Assembly: GCF_015207665.1 (NCBI RefSeq)
Contig: NZ_JADEWL010000005.1
Coordinates: forward strand, 1-64,000
Length of the DNA: 64,000 nt
From: Plectonema cf. radiosum LEGE 06105
GTDB lineage: Bacteria; Cyanobacteriota; Cyanobacteriia; Cyanobacteriales; Nostocaceae
Reading direction: 5' to 3'
In this document: in pieces, positions 52,270 through 61,370 of the stretch
Position numbering within the stretch: the first letter of the stretch is position 1
How the letters are laid out: each line of letters starts with the position of its first letter
Program-made: the position numbers and the translations under genes
The notes under the pieces: model-generated
Database searches by the model: none
What the model was told of the DNA's origin: nothing
What the model saw: only the letters and a program-made list of their open reading frames with translations

Positions 52270-54216
52270 ATGGTAAACACTCCTCCATCTCAAGCTTCAG
52301 AGACTCAATATCAAGTAGAAAATCCTCAAGCTGAGGTTGAAGCAATTATAGAAACTCCCGATTCAGATGCCGATATTGACTTGGAGTTTCTCTACACAAG
52401 AGATATTGAATTTCGCCAAGAAACTATTTATTTTATAGTAATTGACCGTTTTCATGATGGTAATCCTGGGAATAATAAAGGGTTTAATTCAGAGCTTTAT
52501 GACCCAGAGAAAAAAGAATGGGGTAAGTATTGGGGTGGAGATTTAAAAGGAATTATTGATAAATTAGATTATTTGAGAAATTTGGGAGTTACCGCTATTT
52601 GGTTAACTCCTTTATTTGAGCAAGTAGAAGAATTATTTATTGAAAGTGCGGCAATTCATGGTTATTGGACAAAGGATTTTAAACGATTAAATCCTCGATT
52701 TATTGCACCTGATGATGAACCTTCTCTAAATAAAACTCAAGATACGAGAAATACTGTTTTTGACCGTTTAATTGAAGAATTGCACAAGCGCAATATGAAG
52801 CTGATATTAGATATTGTGTGCAATCATAGCAGTCCCGATACTGGTGGTAGTAAAGGTGAATTGTACGATGATGGCGTAAAAATAGCCGATTTCAACGATG
52901 ATAAAGATAATTGGTATCATCATTATGGTGAAGTAAACAATTGGGAAGATGAATGGCAAGTTCAAAACTGCGAATTATGCGGTTTAGCCACTTTTAACGA
53001 AAATAATATTCAGTATAGAAATTATATTAAATCAGCAATTAAGCAGTGGTTAGATAGAGGAGTTGATGCACTGCGGGTAGATACAGTTAAACATATGCCG
53101 ATTTGGTTCTGGCAAGAGTTTAACAGTGAAATGTACAATCATAAACCAGATGTATTTATCTTTGGCGAATGGATTTACAGTCGTCCAGATGATGACCTTT
53201 CTGTAGAATTTGCCAATAATTCTGGTATGACTATACTGGATTTTGGGTTGTGTATGGCACTGCGTCAAGCGTTAGGGACGAATGATGAAGCGGGATTTTA
53301 TTTAATAAATGACGTTTTAAAACAGGATTATCGCTACAACGGTGCAACGGAATTGATAACTTTTATCGATAACCACGATATGCATCGCTTTTTGACTCTT
53401 AACCCAGATGTCGATAATTTGCGGTTAGCAGTGGATTTTTTAATGACTAGTCGGGGAATACCTTGTTTATTTTACGGTACCGAACAATATCTGCATAACG
53501 ATACTAATGGTGATAATAACATTTACGGAAATAACGACCCCTATAACCGTCCAATGATGGATACATGGGATACCGAAACCCCGATTTATTGGGACGTGCG
53601 GAAACTTTCGGGGTTGCGTCGTTTGAATCCAGCCATATCCATGGGTAGTCAATGGGAGAAATATATTACACCGGATGTTTTCTGTTATGTGCGTCGCTAT
53701 AACGGCTCGCGCTGCTTTGTAGCTTTGAATAGAGGTGATACTGTTACCTTAGAAGAAGTAGATACTGAGTTACCAGATAGAGAACATACCTGCGTATTAA
53801 CCGGACGTAAATTTGAAGTTAAAGACGGCAAAATTTATAACTTTGAACTTGGTGCAAAAGAAGCGATCGTTATTAGTCATGTAGGGGAAAGATTAAAAGC
53901 CCAAACCATAGTCAGAGCGCAGTTAAATGGAGTACAAACCCAACTTGGTGAAAGAATCGTAGTAATTGGCGATTGTCCGGAATTAGGAAATTGGGATATC
54001 GGTAAAGCATATCCTTTAGAATATATTAATCCTAATACTTGGTTTGCTGAAATTCCCTTTAATGAAAGTGCTGGGAAACTTATTAGTTATAAATATGTAA
54101 TGTTGCGTGAGGGAACTTCTCCTTTACGGGAAAATTTACTGGCTCGTCGCTGGGTAATTGCCAGTGAAGGTACAGTTAAATGGAGAGATACTTGGGCTTC
54201 GGGAACGGAGTCTTGA
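52270..54216 (+). CDS. GH13 alpha-amylase family enzyme with C-terminal CBM20
   Basis: 648 residues. The (beta/alpha)8 domain carries the GH13 motifs: nucleophile D271 in DALRVDTVKHMP, acid/base E300 in FIFGEWIY, and D370 in TFIDNHDMHRF, with the early ETIYFIVIDRFHDGNPGN block that marks cyclomaltodextrin-glucanotransferase/maltogenic-amylase-like members. Residues from about 550 form a starch-binding CBM20 (RAQLNGVQTQLGERIVVIGD, CPELGNWDIGKAYPLEYI). There is no signal peptide; the first 40 residues are acidic and disordered, so the enzyme should act on glycogen or maltodextrins inside the cell. Full length. Monocistronic, with repeats behind it. Confidence 0.92.
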   Translation: MVNTPPSQASETQYQVENPQAEVEAIIETPDSDADIDLEFLYTRDIEFRQETIYFIVIDRFHDGNPGNNKGFNSELYDPEKKEWGKYWGGDLKGIIDKLDYLRNLGVTAIWLTPLFEQVEELFIESAAIHGYWTKDFKRLNPRFIAPDDEPSLNKTQDTRNTVFDRLIEELHKRNMKLILDIVCNHSSPDTGGSKGELYDDGVKIADFNDDKDNWYHHYGEVNNWEDEWQVQNCELCGLATFNENNIQYRNYIKSAIKQWLDRGVDALRVDTVKHMPIWFWQEFNSEMYNHKPDVFIFGEWIYSRPDDDLSVEFANNSGMTILDFGLCMALRQALGTNDEAGFYLINDVLKQDYRYNGATELITFIDNHDMHRFLTLNPDVDNLRLAVDFLMTSRGIPCLFYGTEQYLHNDTNGDNNIYGNNDPYNRPMMDTWDTETPIYWDVRKLSGLRRLNPAISMGSQWEKYITPDVFCYVRRYNGSRCFVALNRGDTVTLEEVDTELPDREHTCVLTGRKFEVKDGKIYNFELGAKEAIVISHVGERLKAQTIVRAQLNGVQTQLGERIVVIGDCPELGNWDIGKAYPLEYINPNTWFAEIPFNESAGKLISYKYVMLREGTSPLRENLLARRWVIASEGTVKWRDTWASGTES

Positions 54217-54239
54217 GGGAATAGGGAGTAGGGAATAAT

Positions 54240-54365
54240 AAGTAATCATCCGGACTTGATATTACCTGGCGCTTTATTACCGTAAGGCAGTCGCTCATGG
54301 GGGGAGACTCCCCCTTCTACGCGCTGCCTTAGCTACACAGACAAAACCCGCCTTCAGCGGGTTAG
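54240..54365. repeat. Multi-hairpin interspersed repeat, copy B, with a 22-base leader repeat
   Basis: AGTAATCATCCGGACTTGAT (54240 onward, near-identical to 37438-37459) is followed by a hairpin chain: AAGGCAG/CTGCCTT enclosing GGGGGAGACTCCCCC, then ACCCGCCTTCAGCGGGT. The middle block matches 19971-20014. A further imperfect palindrome (TTTCTAGGCTCGAGCCTGGAAACC) lies near 54449-54477. Confidence 0.75.
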
Positions 54366-54512
54366 TTGATTGCTAGATTTATACCCTGGCAATTTATGGC
54401 TATGGGCTGCTTCCTCTAGTGTATATTTTTGAGGTAGAGCCTGTTCCTAATGGGTTTCTAGGCTCGAGCCTGGAAACCAGCCAAGTAGTGATTGGAAATT
54501 GCTTATCTATTC

Positions 54513-56351
54513 CTATCCACTAACACTATTAGACATCCGAGAGGGAAGAAACCCTGGATAACATTCTTTACGACGTTTATTTCGTTGCTCAATCCGTTTT
54601 TCTACTATTTCTAAACGGTTCTGCAAACTTCTGAGAACTGCAATTGCTCGCGAGTCTTGAAAACTATTTGTACCAAAATCTGTAAACGCTTTGGGATCGC
54701 GTTTCGTACCAACTAAGGAGATAAATTGAACTTGAGTAAGAGCGGGTTTGACTCCAGGTAGGAAACTAGTTAGACTGTTTTCATCAGCGAATTTTCCTTT
54801 GGTTGTGGGAATCGGCTGATAAAGCGCTCCGGGCATATTCGGAATAAAACCCATATACTGATATTGAATCCAAGCGATGGCTGAGTGTTGGGGACCTGCG
54901 GTGAAAATAATTTGTGTCAAAATTTCTATCAATTGGTCGCGGTTTATGAAACCCTCTGGTAAGGAAACTATGCCAAAACCACCATCGTTAACAGGTTTCC
55001 GTAAAGTTTGTAACCAATTTTGTAACTCGAAATCTTCGCGGATATCTCGGTCGGATTTGTAATAAATACTGATATATCTACTTACATAGTCTAATAAGGT
55101 ATTCCAGACGAGCAAACCATCATCTCTATAAGGAAAATCTCTCAATATAGAAGGATTATCAACACCACGCTGACGTAAATAGGTGGGGAGCGCATAGTCA
55201 CTAAAATTGTTGAAATATTCAGAGACACCTCGTTCGCTAAGTTGCAGCGAGCTTTCTAAGGTACCCGGTAAAATAATATCCACCGCTCCCCCCGGATTAA
55301 TTAGCAACTCATCAGCAAGGCTATTAATTGCCATTGTGAACTCAAAATGAGGCTTTAAAAGTACATTCACGGGATGACGAGCAGCTAGTTCACGTACTGT
55401 AGCTAATGCGATTGGTTCCATTACCAGATGAGTTTGTCCCAAATGACGGTACAGTTGATTGACATAAAAGTCAGCCATCTGGGTAATTAACTTGGCTAAA
55501 GTCCAATCTACCCCATCCAAAGGTGTGCAAAGTAAACTTTCTCCCGGCTTTTGTCCCAATTGGATAGCAATGGGAATTAACTGAAAATTACCGCCAATTC
55601 TTTCGGCTAAATATAGCGCAATCGGGGTACCTAGATATTGGTTCTGTTTCGGTTGAACGCTATCGAGTATTGCATAATCGGTGACAAATAAACTACCTTG
55701 TTGAATAGCACTATCGAGAGTTTGATTAATGCGTTTTCTGCCATTTGTCTTACTCAGTACGGCTTGAAAAATCTCGTCAGTTATCCCGAATTTGTTGCGA
55801 AGATTGTAATCAAGAGTAAGAACATTTTTAAGTTCCATCGGATTGCAACCAGAAAGCCGTTGTCGTGCAAATACATCGTCATTACGGAACCTTTTGGCTA
55901 TATCAGGTAGTCCTAAAACGCTCAACAATGCAGCGTAGTCATCGAAGCTTTGAAAAGGTTTAGGATTCCCAAGAAATGCTTGTTGATTGGCTGCTATTTT
56001 CTCCGATAAGATTGCTCGGTTATTGTTATATCCTTCAGAAAATGCCTCTTGAGAGGGTAAATTCTCCACACGAGGTGAATTCGGTAATCGCAACCCCAAT
56101 TGATATTCTTCACGAGTTTTCAACAACTGCATTTGGCGTTCTTGTTGAGTAGCAGGTGTATCCTTTTGAGGTAAGCTAGGGATGTTCGGGTTTGGTGGTG
56201 GTTCGGGTTTTGGGGGTTCAGTTTCATTTCCCAGCAAAGTTTCCAAACCAGGGGTACAAGCTAAAGCCATTAACGCTAACATAGTACGACGCGATAACAC
56301 ATACTGTTCGACTAATTCTTGTCGTCGTTGTTTTGGAGTTGAGATTGCCAT
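54513..56351 (-). CDS. Lipoxygenase homologue with substituted metal ligands
   Basis: 612 residues of the lipoxygenase fold, enzymes that dioxygenate polyunsaturated fatty acids at a non-heme iron. The two helix-9 ligands are present (H303 and H308 in HLGQTHLVMEPIALATVREL), as is the third His (H489, GPQHSAIAWIQYQYMGFIPN). The fourth position, usually Asn four residues on, is A493, and the chain ends SNSVSG: the C-terminal Ile whose carboxylate binds iron in canonical enzymes is replaced by Gly612. The N-terminus (LSRRTMLALMALAC) has twin-arginine and possible lipobox features before a Pro-rich linker, suggesting export or membrane anchoring. The enzyme may bind iron weakly or not at all. Monocistronic. 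Confidence 0.88.
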   Translation of the reverse strand: MAISTPKQRRQELVEQYVLSRRTMLALMALACTPGLETLLGNETEPPKPEPPPNPNIPSLPQKDTPATQQERQMQLLKTREEYQLGLRLPNSPRVENLPSQEAFSEGYNNNRAILSEKIAANQQAFLGNPKPFQSFDDYAALLSVLGLPDIAKRFRNDDVFARQRLSGCNPMELKNVLTLDYNLRNKFGITDEIFQAVLSKTNGRKRINQTLDSAIQQGSLFVTDYAILDSVQPKQNQYLGTPIALYLAERIGGNFQLIPIAIQLGQKPGESLLCTPLDGVDWTLAKLITQMADFYVNQLYRHLGQTHLVMEPIALATVRELAARHPVNVLLKPHFEFTMAINSLADELLINPGGAVDIILPGTLESSLQLSERGVSEYFNNFSDYALPTYLRQRGVDNPSILRDFPYRDDGLLVWNTLLDYVSRYISIYYKSDRDIREDFELQNWLQTLRKPVNDGGFGIVSLPEGFINRDQLIEILTQIIFTAGPQHSAIAWIQYQYMGFIPNMPGALYQPIPTTKGKFADENSLTSFLPGVKPALTQVQFISLVGTKRDPKAFTDFGTNSFQDSRAIAVLRSLQNRLEIVEKRIEQRNKRRKECYPGFLPSRMSNSVSG

Positions 56352-56520
56352 AAATTTTCCCCCGAAATTAGCAGTTTCTTTAAGATAAATGGGTGTAACT
56401 GAAAGTGAATTATGCAGTGATAAAAGTTAAAATTATTGATGCATGACTTCAAGGTTTTACCTTATGATTACCAATAATCGATACATTTATTCACAATCAA
56501 TGTTTTTTTATAAACATTTT

Positions 56521-57264
56521 TTATATCGGCTTTTCAAAAAATATTAGAGAAAGGAAAAAATCTGTGATAAAAATCATTACCCAACTGCTTACAACAGCCT
56601 TCGTTGAAGATTGTCCTACTTCCTTTGCACCTCCACAAGTTGCTAAACCATGACTGCAACCAATAAAAGCAACTAAAAGTCCAAAAATGAAACCTTTGAG
56701 CAAAATTATATATAAATCTGATGGTTGTAAAAAATTTCTCACCGATTCTAAAAATATCTCTGGAAGTACCTGATAAAACTGTGCAGCGGCAAAAATTCCA
56801 CCAATAATTCCTATCACTAAAGAAAAAATAGTTAGTATTGGTAATATTAAACAGCAAGCAATAATCCGAGGAAGAACCAAGTAGTCAATCGGATTAGTTC
56901 TCAACATATAAAGCGCATCAACTTGTTCGGTGACTATCATCGCACCGATTTCCGCAGCAAAAGCCGAACCTACTTGTCCAGCAACTATACTAGCAGTTAA
57001 AATTGGAGCTAATTCCCGACAGAAAGCCAAAGCAAAAGCACCACCAACAGCATTAACTGCACCAAATCGTACTAATTCCCTTGCAGTTTGAATCGTAAAA
57101 ATCATCCCTGCAAAAAAGCTTACCAACAGTACGGGAGAAATCGAACCTGGTCCCACTTTCACCATATGCTCTAAAACATTACGATGACAGGTTTTTCCTT
57201 GCAATAAACGCAACCACACTTGACCTAATAGCAGTAAAACGAAAATAAAACGCACAACATACAT
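56521..57264 (-). CDS. MlaE-type lipid ABC transporter permease
   Basis: 247-residue polytopic protein of the MlaE/TGD1 permease family, which with an ATPase and an MCE-domain protein moves lipids between outer and inner or thylakoid membranes. Visible: GSISPVLLVSFFAGMIFTIQ, FCRELAPILTASIVAGQVGS and AFAAEIGAMIVTEQVDALYM, the family's central EIG.M..TEQ..AL motif, then PRIIACCLILPILTIFSLVI and the C-terminal GATGGAxEVG-type segment (CGGAKEVGQSSTKAVVSSWV). Six or so hydrophobic segments. Partner ATPase and MCE genes are not in the adjacent sequence. The frame has an upstream AT-rich region; the ATG at 57264 fits family length. Confidence 0.9.
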   Translation of the reverse strand: MYVVRFIFVLLLLGQVWLRLLQGKTCHRNVLEHMVKVGPGSISPVLLVSFFAGMIFTIQTARELVRFGAVNAVGGAFALAFCRELAPILTASIVAGQVGSAFAAEIGAMIVTEQVDALYMLRTNPIDYLVLPRIIACCLILPILTIFSLVIGIIGGIFAAAQFYQVLPEIFLESVRNFLQPSDLYIILLKGFIFGLLVAFIGCSHGLATCGGAKEVGQSSTKAVVSSWVMIFITDFFLSLIFFEKPI

Positions 57265-57359
57265 TTCCTGCTTGCTTTTGGTTGCAATTTTACAGCCATT
57301 AACAATTAAACTGCCAATAATATTAATCTCAGTTTAACGGAAAGCCTTCCGCAATCGTC

Positions 57360-57427
57360 AGAAGTCGGGTTTTTAGAAAATTTGTCAGCTGCTGGTGACA
57401 GATACTTATTCTAAAAACCCGACTTCT
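57360..57427. repeat. Perfect inverted-repeat element, copy 3 of 3
   Basis: AGAAGTCGGGTTTTTA (57360-57375) and its complement (57412-57427), extended to 19 paired bases here (adding GAA/TTC), 30-base inner spacer. It lies between the MlaE-like and DUF167 genes. Confidence 0.85.
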
Positions 57428-57458
57428 CAACCACAAGCAAGAGGGAACGCGGATTGGT

Positions 57459-57686
57459 TTATTCGTCCATATCAATTTCAATCAATTTTTGTCGCGAAGT
57501 AGCACCAGATTTAATATAAATATAAGATTTCGGTACGCCAAACTTTTTTGACAACACTTTAATTAACTCTTCATTAGCCTTACCATCCACAGGAGGCGAT
57601 TTTAAATGTATCGTCAGACTACCGTCTTCTTCTTCAACAATTTTCTGTTGTTTACAATTAGGTTTAACTTTAACTCGTTGCTGCAT
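57459..57686 (-). CDS. DUF167 (YggU-like) family protein
   Basis: 75 residues: [40 protein letters not shown] and [20 protein letters not shown], the three blocks of the DUF167/YggU fold. The fold is alpha/beta and the function is unknown; homologues occur across bacteria. Length is normal for the family (about 75-100). The start ATG at 57686 fits; the ribosome-binding site is weak. The inverted-repeat element follows 31 bases after its stop. Confidence 0.85.
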   Translation of the reverse strand: MQQRVKVKPNCKQQKIVEEEDGSLTIHLKSPPVDGKANEELIKVLSKKFGVPKSYIYIKSGATSRQKLIEIDMDE

Positions 57687-57862
57687 CAGAATTGGTAATT
57701 GGTAATTAAATCCGTGTAATCAGTGTAATCCTTTTTAATCCGTGATTAAAAAAGTGCGCTATGTTATATAACGCACTTAATAAAATTATCAACCTTACTC
57801 TTTGTTTGCTCACTCAATCACACCTAGCATTGAAAATTGATAATTGTTAACTGATAACTGAT

Positions 57863-58405
57863 TTAAAGCTGTTCTGGATTACCGTTACCAATTACAGAAA
57901 TCTTATGTCGATAAACTAATTCTCCTCCATACCAACCGGAAACACCGAGAAGTGTAGCCACAACGAGCGAAATTACTAACCCCCAAGGTAATACGGCTGC
58001 TACTGGAGAATTCCATCGCAATACTAAGTTAATTAAGGTTAACAATAAAGCTGAAATATTCAAAACCATATGCGCCCAACCAGCGCTACGTATACGTGTT
58101 CTTCCTATTCTCAAAAAGTCAAGCATTCCAGTTATAGCTGCTAGAATACCCATCAAAAAACCACCTGCAATTAAATAAAAAGATGCTCTTGCCCAAAATA
58201 TATCATTGGTGAACCAGAAAACAATATCTGCTAAAAACGCACCAACTAAAAAAGCAATGGGAAATTGCACAAGAATCGGGTGAATTGGATGTCCTACAAC
58301 AGATACGGTACTTGGTACACCAGCATCTCTAAATTCTCTATCATCTGTTTCTAAAAAGTTGGGAATATTGGGGTAGGGAGATGTTCTTCTGTCTTGAGTT
58401 TCCAT
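57863..58405 (-). CDS. DUF2231-family membrane protein
   Basis: 180 residues with four predicted spans: HPILVQFPIAFLVGAFLADI, ARASFYLIAGGFLMGILAAI, AHMVLNISALLLTLINLVLR and VLPWGLVISLVVATLLGVSG. The HPIHPILVQFPIAFLVG start and the GWYGGELVYRHKISV end are hallmarks of DUF2231 proteins; the conserved histidines in the first block suggest heme or metal binding, as the family is sometimes predicted to be. Function unknown. It lies between unrelated genes on the same strand. Confidence 0.87.
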   Translation of the reverse strand: METQDRRTSPYPNIPNFLETDDREFRDAGVPSTVSVVGHPIHPILVQFPIAFLVGAFLADIVFWFTNDIFWARASFYLIAGGFLMGILAAITGMLDFLRIGRTRIRSAGWAHMVLNISALLLTLINLVLRWNSPVAAVLPWGLVISLVVATLLGVSGWYGGELVYRHKISVIGNGNPEQL

Positions 58406-58415
58406 AATAAAAGCT

Positions 58416-58448
58416 TAGAGGTTAAAGGTTAAAGGTCAAAGGTTAAAA
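58416..58448. repeat. STRR heptamer array (AAAGGTT)
   Basis: About four AAAGGTT/AAAGGTC units between two minus-strand genes. Confidence 0.8.
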
Positions 58449-58470
58449 AAAAGTGGTAGTTTTAAAATGA

Positions 58471-59211
58471 TTACTCTGTAGGAATTTTCTCAACGTAAGC
58501 TTCAGCTAATAATACAAGTTTTCCTGTTTCTACTTCTAAACTTTTTACTGTCAAATCCATTCCTTCTAAATCAAAGTTGCTTAAATTCAATAATTCGCTG
58601 GTTTGATTTATTAATGCTTCTGCCAATTCAGACGAATTTTCTTGATTTTTATCATACTCAACATTTTCTAAAGTAACAGTTTTTCCTCCAGCAGAAACAC
58701 GCGGTACTGCGGAAAATGCAACTTGATTTGTTTCACCTGTCTCTTTTAATAAAACAGTAGCGTTTAATTGGATTTTATTATCGCCAGGTAAACGAAAATC
58801 TACCTTTTGGGGGAGAATATTAGTCGGTCTTCCGTTAATATTAATTTTTTGACTTTGTAATTGTTGCTGTACGTATTCGGAATTAAAAGCGCGGTTGATA
58901 TCTTCTTCAAGTAAAACAACTCTCGCACTACCTAAAGTTGGCTTGGTTAATTCAATTTTTCCAAAAGCCGCACTCATAGGATTAATTGCAACATTCTCAA
59001 TATGCATATCTAATTCCTCCATGCGGAGGTCTTTTTCCATTACCAAACCATCACCATCAATATCAACGGATTCGACCTCTCCCTGAATCGCTTTAAAAGG
59101 ATTAGTCTTAATATCAACATTTAAATCTTCAACTTCATCCAACTGACTAGACAGCCCTATTTCTGCGACTTTATTCAGGGCTTGTTCCCCTAATCCAGAA
59201 TTTTCTGGCAT
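58471..59211 (-). CDS. DUF2993/LmeA-like protein
   Basis: 246 residues. The pattern DVKTNPFKAIQGEVESVDID, MEELDMHIENVAINPMSAAF and the later VEYDKNQENSSELAEALINQ and LEGMDLTVKSLEVETGKLVL match the LmeA/DUF2993 family, lipid-binding beta-rich proteins (LmeA of actinobacteria acts in mannan synthesis; cyanobacterial members are unassigned). There is no signal peptide, so it probably works at the cytoplasmic face. Normal family length. It heads the minus-strand group and is divergent from the hemerythrin gene. Confidence 0.82.
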   Translation of the reverse strand: MPENSGLGEQALNKVAEIGLSSQLDEVEDLNVDIKTNPFKAIQGEVESVDIDGDGLVMEKDLRMEELDMHIENVAINPMSAAFGKIELTKPTLGSARVVLLEEDINRAFNSEYVQQQLQSQKININGRPTNILPQKVDFRLPGDNKIQLNATVLLKETGETNQVAFSAVPRVSAGGKTVTLENVEYDKNQENSSELAEALINQTSELLNLSNFDLEGMDLTVKSLEVETGKLVLLAEAYVEKIPTE

Positions 59212-59575
59212 TTTTGATAAATTTCCATTTAGTGTTCTTTTAGTAAATCTATTCTTTTTGCCGAAAAAAGTTCTCTCCCTAATGGAATAAGCAAAACTTA
59301 ATATTTATCTATCTAAGGATTAATCTGATTTGATAACAATTAATGATGTAATAAAAGGTATTTTTTGAATTTATGACTCACAACTGTTTTTTAGCTAATT
59401 AACTTCGTGTAAGTCTATTTTTACTATTTATACACCCGCTCCACGAAATCAAGAAAGCACTTTTATCTACCCAGAGTAATGCCCGTGATACCTCAAAAGA
59501 AGGATGGAAGCTATAAATACCTGTGGCAATCTGAAGCTAACACTAAATAAAGATTTTTCAGAGAGGAGAAACACT
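59212..59575. other. Divergent promoter region between the LmeA-like and hemerythrin genes
   Basis: About 360 AT-rich bases. The only strong signal is AGAGAGGAGAAACACT, the ribosome-binding site of the rightward gene. No repeat seen. Confidence 0.5.
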
Positions 59576-60619
59576 GTGGTAGCTACTTTAGATGATACTA
59601 AACGCTCTGCGATCGCGATGAAGTTGGCTGATATGAAAGCGTTACAGCAATTAATTATCGACAATGAACAACGGTTTATTGGACAACTTTCCGATAACGA
59701 TATTCGCGATCGCTTGCAAAAAATGCTTGATGATGACCAAAAGAATTTAGGAATTATCGAGACTACAATTACTCAGTATGGTATTCAAGCTAAGCCGGAA
59801 AATGTTGTCTCACAAATGGTTGAGCAAGTCAGACAATTAATGCAAGGCTCTGAATTGAGTCTATATGAAAAAGTATTTCAGCATGAATTACTCAAGCATC
59901 AACAAGTAATGAGCGGTATCACAATCCACAAAGCCGCTGAAAAAGTAGGTGCTGATGTGATGTTAGCAATCGGACCTCTCAACACCGTTAACTTTGAAAA
60001 CCGCGCTCATCAAGAACAACTTAAAGGTATTTTAGAATACTTGGGTGTCCGCGAACTTACTGGACAAGAAGCCGACCAAGGCATTTGGGGACGAGTTCAA
60101 GATGCTGTTGCTGCTTTGAGCGGTGCTGTTGGTAGTGTGATAACTCAAACTTCTGACAAGCAGGATATGAATGTCCAAGACGTTATCCGTGCAGACCACA
60201 GCAAGGTAAATACTTTATTCACCGAATTGTTACAAAGCGATAATCCTCAGAAGATTCAAGAATACTTCGGTCAAATTTACAAAGATTTAACCGCTCACGC
60301 AGAAGCTGAAGAGGAAGTTGTATATCCAAAAGTACGTCCTTTCTACGGTGAAGGAGATACTCAAGAGCTATATGACGAACAAGCTGAAATGAAAGTCAAG
60401 TTAGACGAAATCAAGTCTACTAGTCCTTCTTCACCTCAATTCAAAGACAAAATCAAGCAGTTAATGGATGTAGTAGGTGACCATATTCGTCAAGAAGAAA
60501 GTACCATGTTTGCTGCAATTCGCAATAACCTCAATAGCCAACAAAGTGAACAATTGGCTACTGAGTTTAAAGCTGCTAAGACTCGGATTCAAAAGAAAAT
60601 GGGTGTAGTTAGTCAGTAG
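59576..60619 (+). CDS. Hemerythrin-domain (HHE) protein with N-terminal helical domain
   Basis: 347 residues from a GTG at 59576 that follows GAGAGGAGAAACACT; the frame extends upstream 24 codons without a better site. Residues from about 205 form a hemerythrin/HHE four-helix bundle: ADHSKVNTLFTELLQSDNPQ, LTAHAEAEEEVVYPKVRPFY and GDHIRQEESTMFAAIRNNL supply the His/Glu ligands for a di-iron site that senses or scavenges O2, NO or peroxide. The N-terminal 170 residues are another helical bundle with regularly spaced His (HELLKHQQVMSGI, HQEQLKGILEYLGV), possibly a second, degenerate ferritin-like domain. Function likely in oxidative or metal stress; inference. Confidence 0.85.
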   Translation: MVATLDDTKRSAIAMKLADMKALQQLIIDNEQRFIGQLSDNDIRDRLQKMLDDDQKNLGIIETTITQYGIQAKPENVVSQMVEQVRQLMQGSELSLYEKVFQHELLKHQQVMSGITIHKAAEKVGADVMLAIGPLNTVNFENRAHQEQLKGILEYLGVRELTGQEADQGIWGRVQDAVAALSGAVGSVITQTSDKQDMNVQDVIRADHSKVNTLFTELLQSDNPQKIQEYFGQIYKDLTAHAEAEEEVVYPKVRPFYGEGDTQELYDEQAEMKVKLDEIKSTSPSSPQFKDKIKQLMDVVGDHIRQEESTMFAAIRNNLNSQQSEQLATEFKAAKTRIQKKMGVVSQ

Positions 60620-60862
60620 ATATGAGTTAATAGAGGTTTTGAATAAATTAGAATCTCTATGAGTAAACCCCTTTCTATTAATTTAGGAGGGGTTAATAAT
60701 GTTTTATTGGAAAATAAATGAAGGTAACAGATTTTTACAGTCGTTCATTTTTGTTTTGCAAAGAGTAAAAAATGATTTTGGGGTGTCCTAGTTAGCGGTA
60801 GTGACATACTCCGGATTCAAAAATATTATTAACCTCATCAATATTTTTCAACGGTGTAAACA

Positions 60863-61120
60863 ATGGCTAAATTTACTATTTATCAACTTTTACTAATTGC
60901 AAACAAGATTACGAATGATGCTTTAAAGCAATTACACCATAATGATGATGAGATATTAAATAATTTTTCATCCGTTCATAAAATGCTTGAGTATATTACA
61001 AATAACGAAGAAAATGCAAGAGTTGATTTTCCAAGCTTAGAACAGGAAATTGAATATAAAAATACTCTTAGTGAAGTTTTAAAGGAAGAAATTGATTTTA
61101 ATTATATTAAGCCTTTTTAA
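60863..61120 (+). CDS. Hypothetical 85-residue protein
   Basis: Not recognised. Helical, acidic, AT-rich in codon use: MAKFTIYQLLLIANKITNDA, LHHNDDEILNNFSSVHKMLE and the acidic C-terminus LSEVLKEEIDFNYIKPF. No signal peptide or motif. The ATG is preceded by AACGGTGTAAACA, a weak site. It lies in the low-GC right-hand part of the window and may be accessory DNA. It could also be spurious. Confidence 0.45.
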   Translation: MAKFTIYQLLLIANKITNDALKQLHHNDDEILNNFSSVHKMLEYITNNEENARVDFPSLEQEIEYKNTLSEVLKEEIDFNYIKPF

Positions 61121-61166
61121 AAGTAATAGAAAAATTTGCTTATCAGCTTCTTTTATATACAGTATA

Positions 61167-61330
61167 AGAGGATGTTTTGAAAGTCTAATTTATACTTTAC
61201 CTGGCGACTATAAGTCGCAGCTACACAAACCGGCACCCGCCTCTGCGGGTTCTAAATTACTAGTCCACGCAGGTGGACTTCGTTTGTGTAGCTGCGGTTT
61301 CAACCGCCGGATACTTTTAAAACATCCTCT
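61167..61330. repeat. Nested palindromic MITE-like element, copy C
   Basis: Outer ends AGAGGATGTTTTGAAAGT (61167-61184) and ACTTTTAAAACATCCTCT (61313-61330) are complementary at 17 of 18 positions. Inside, GCAGCTACACAAAC (61217-61230) and GTTTGTGTAGCTGC (61282-61295) pair perfectly, with smaller hairpins GCGAC/GTCGC, CCCGC/GCGGG, GTCCAC/GTGGAC and GCGGTT/AACCGC. Modules are shared with 19951-20080, 54265-54365 and 62930-62981. Confidence 0.8.
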
Positions 61331-61370
61331 AAGGTTGCAAAACATTATTTCAGTGAAGTAGCTTCTTAAT

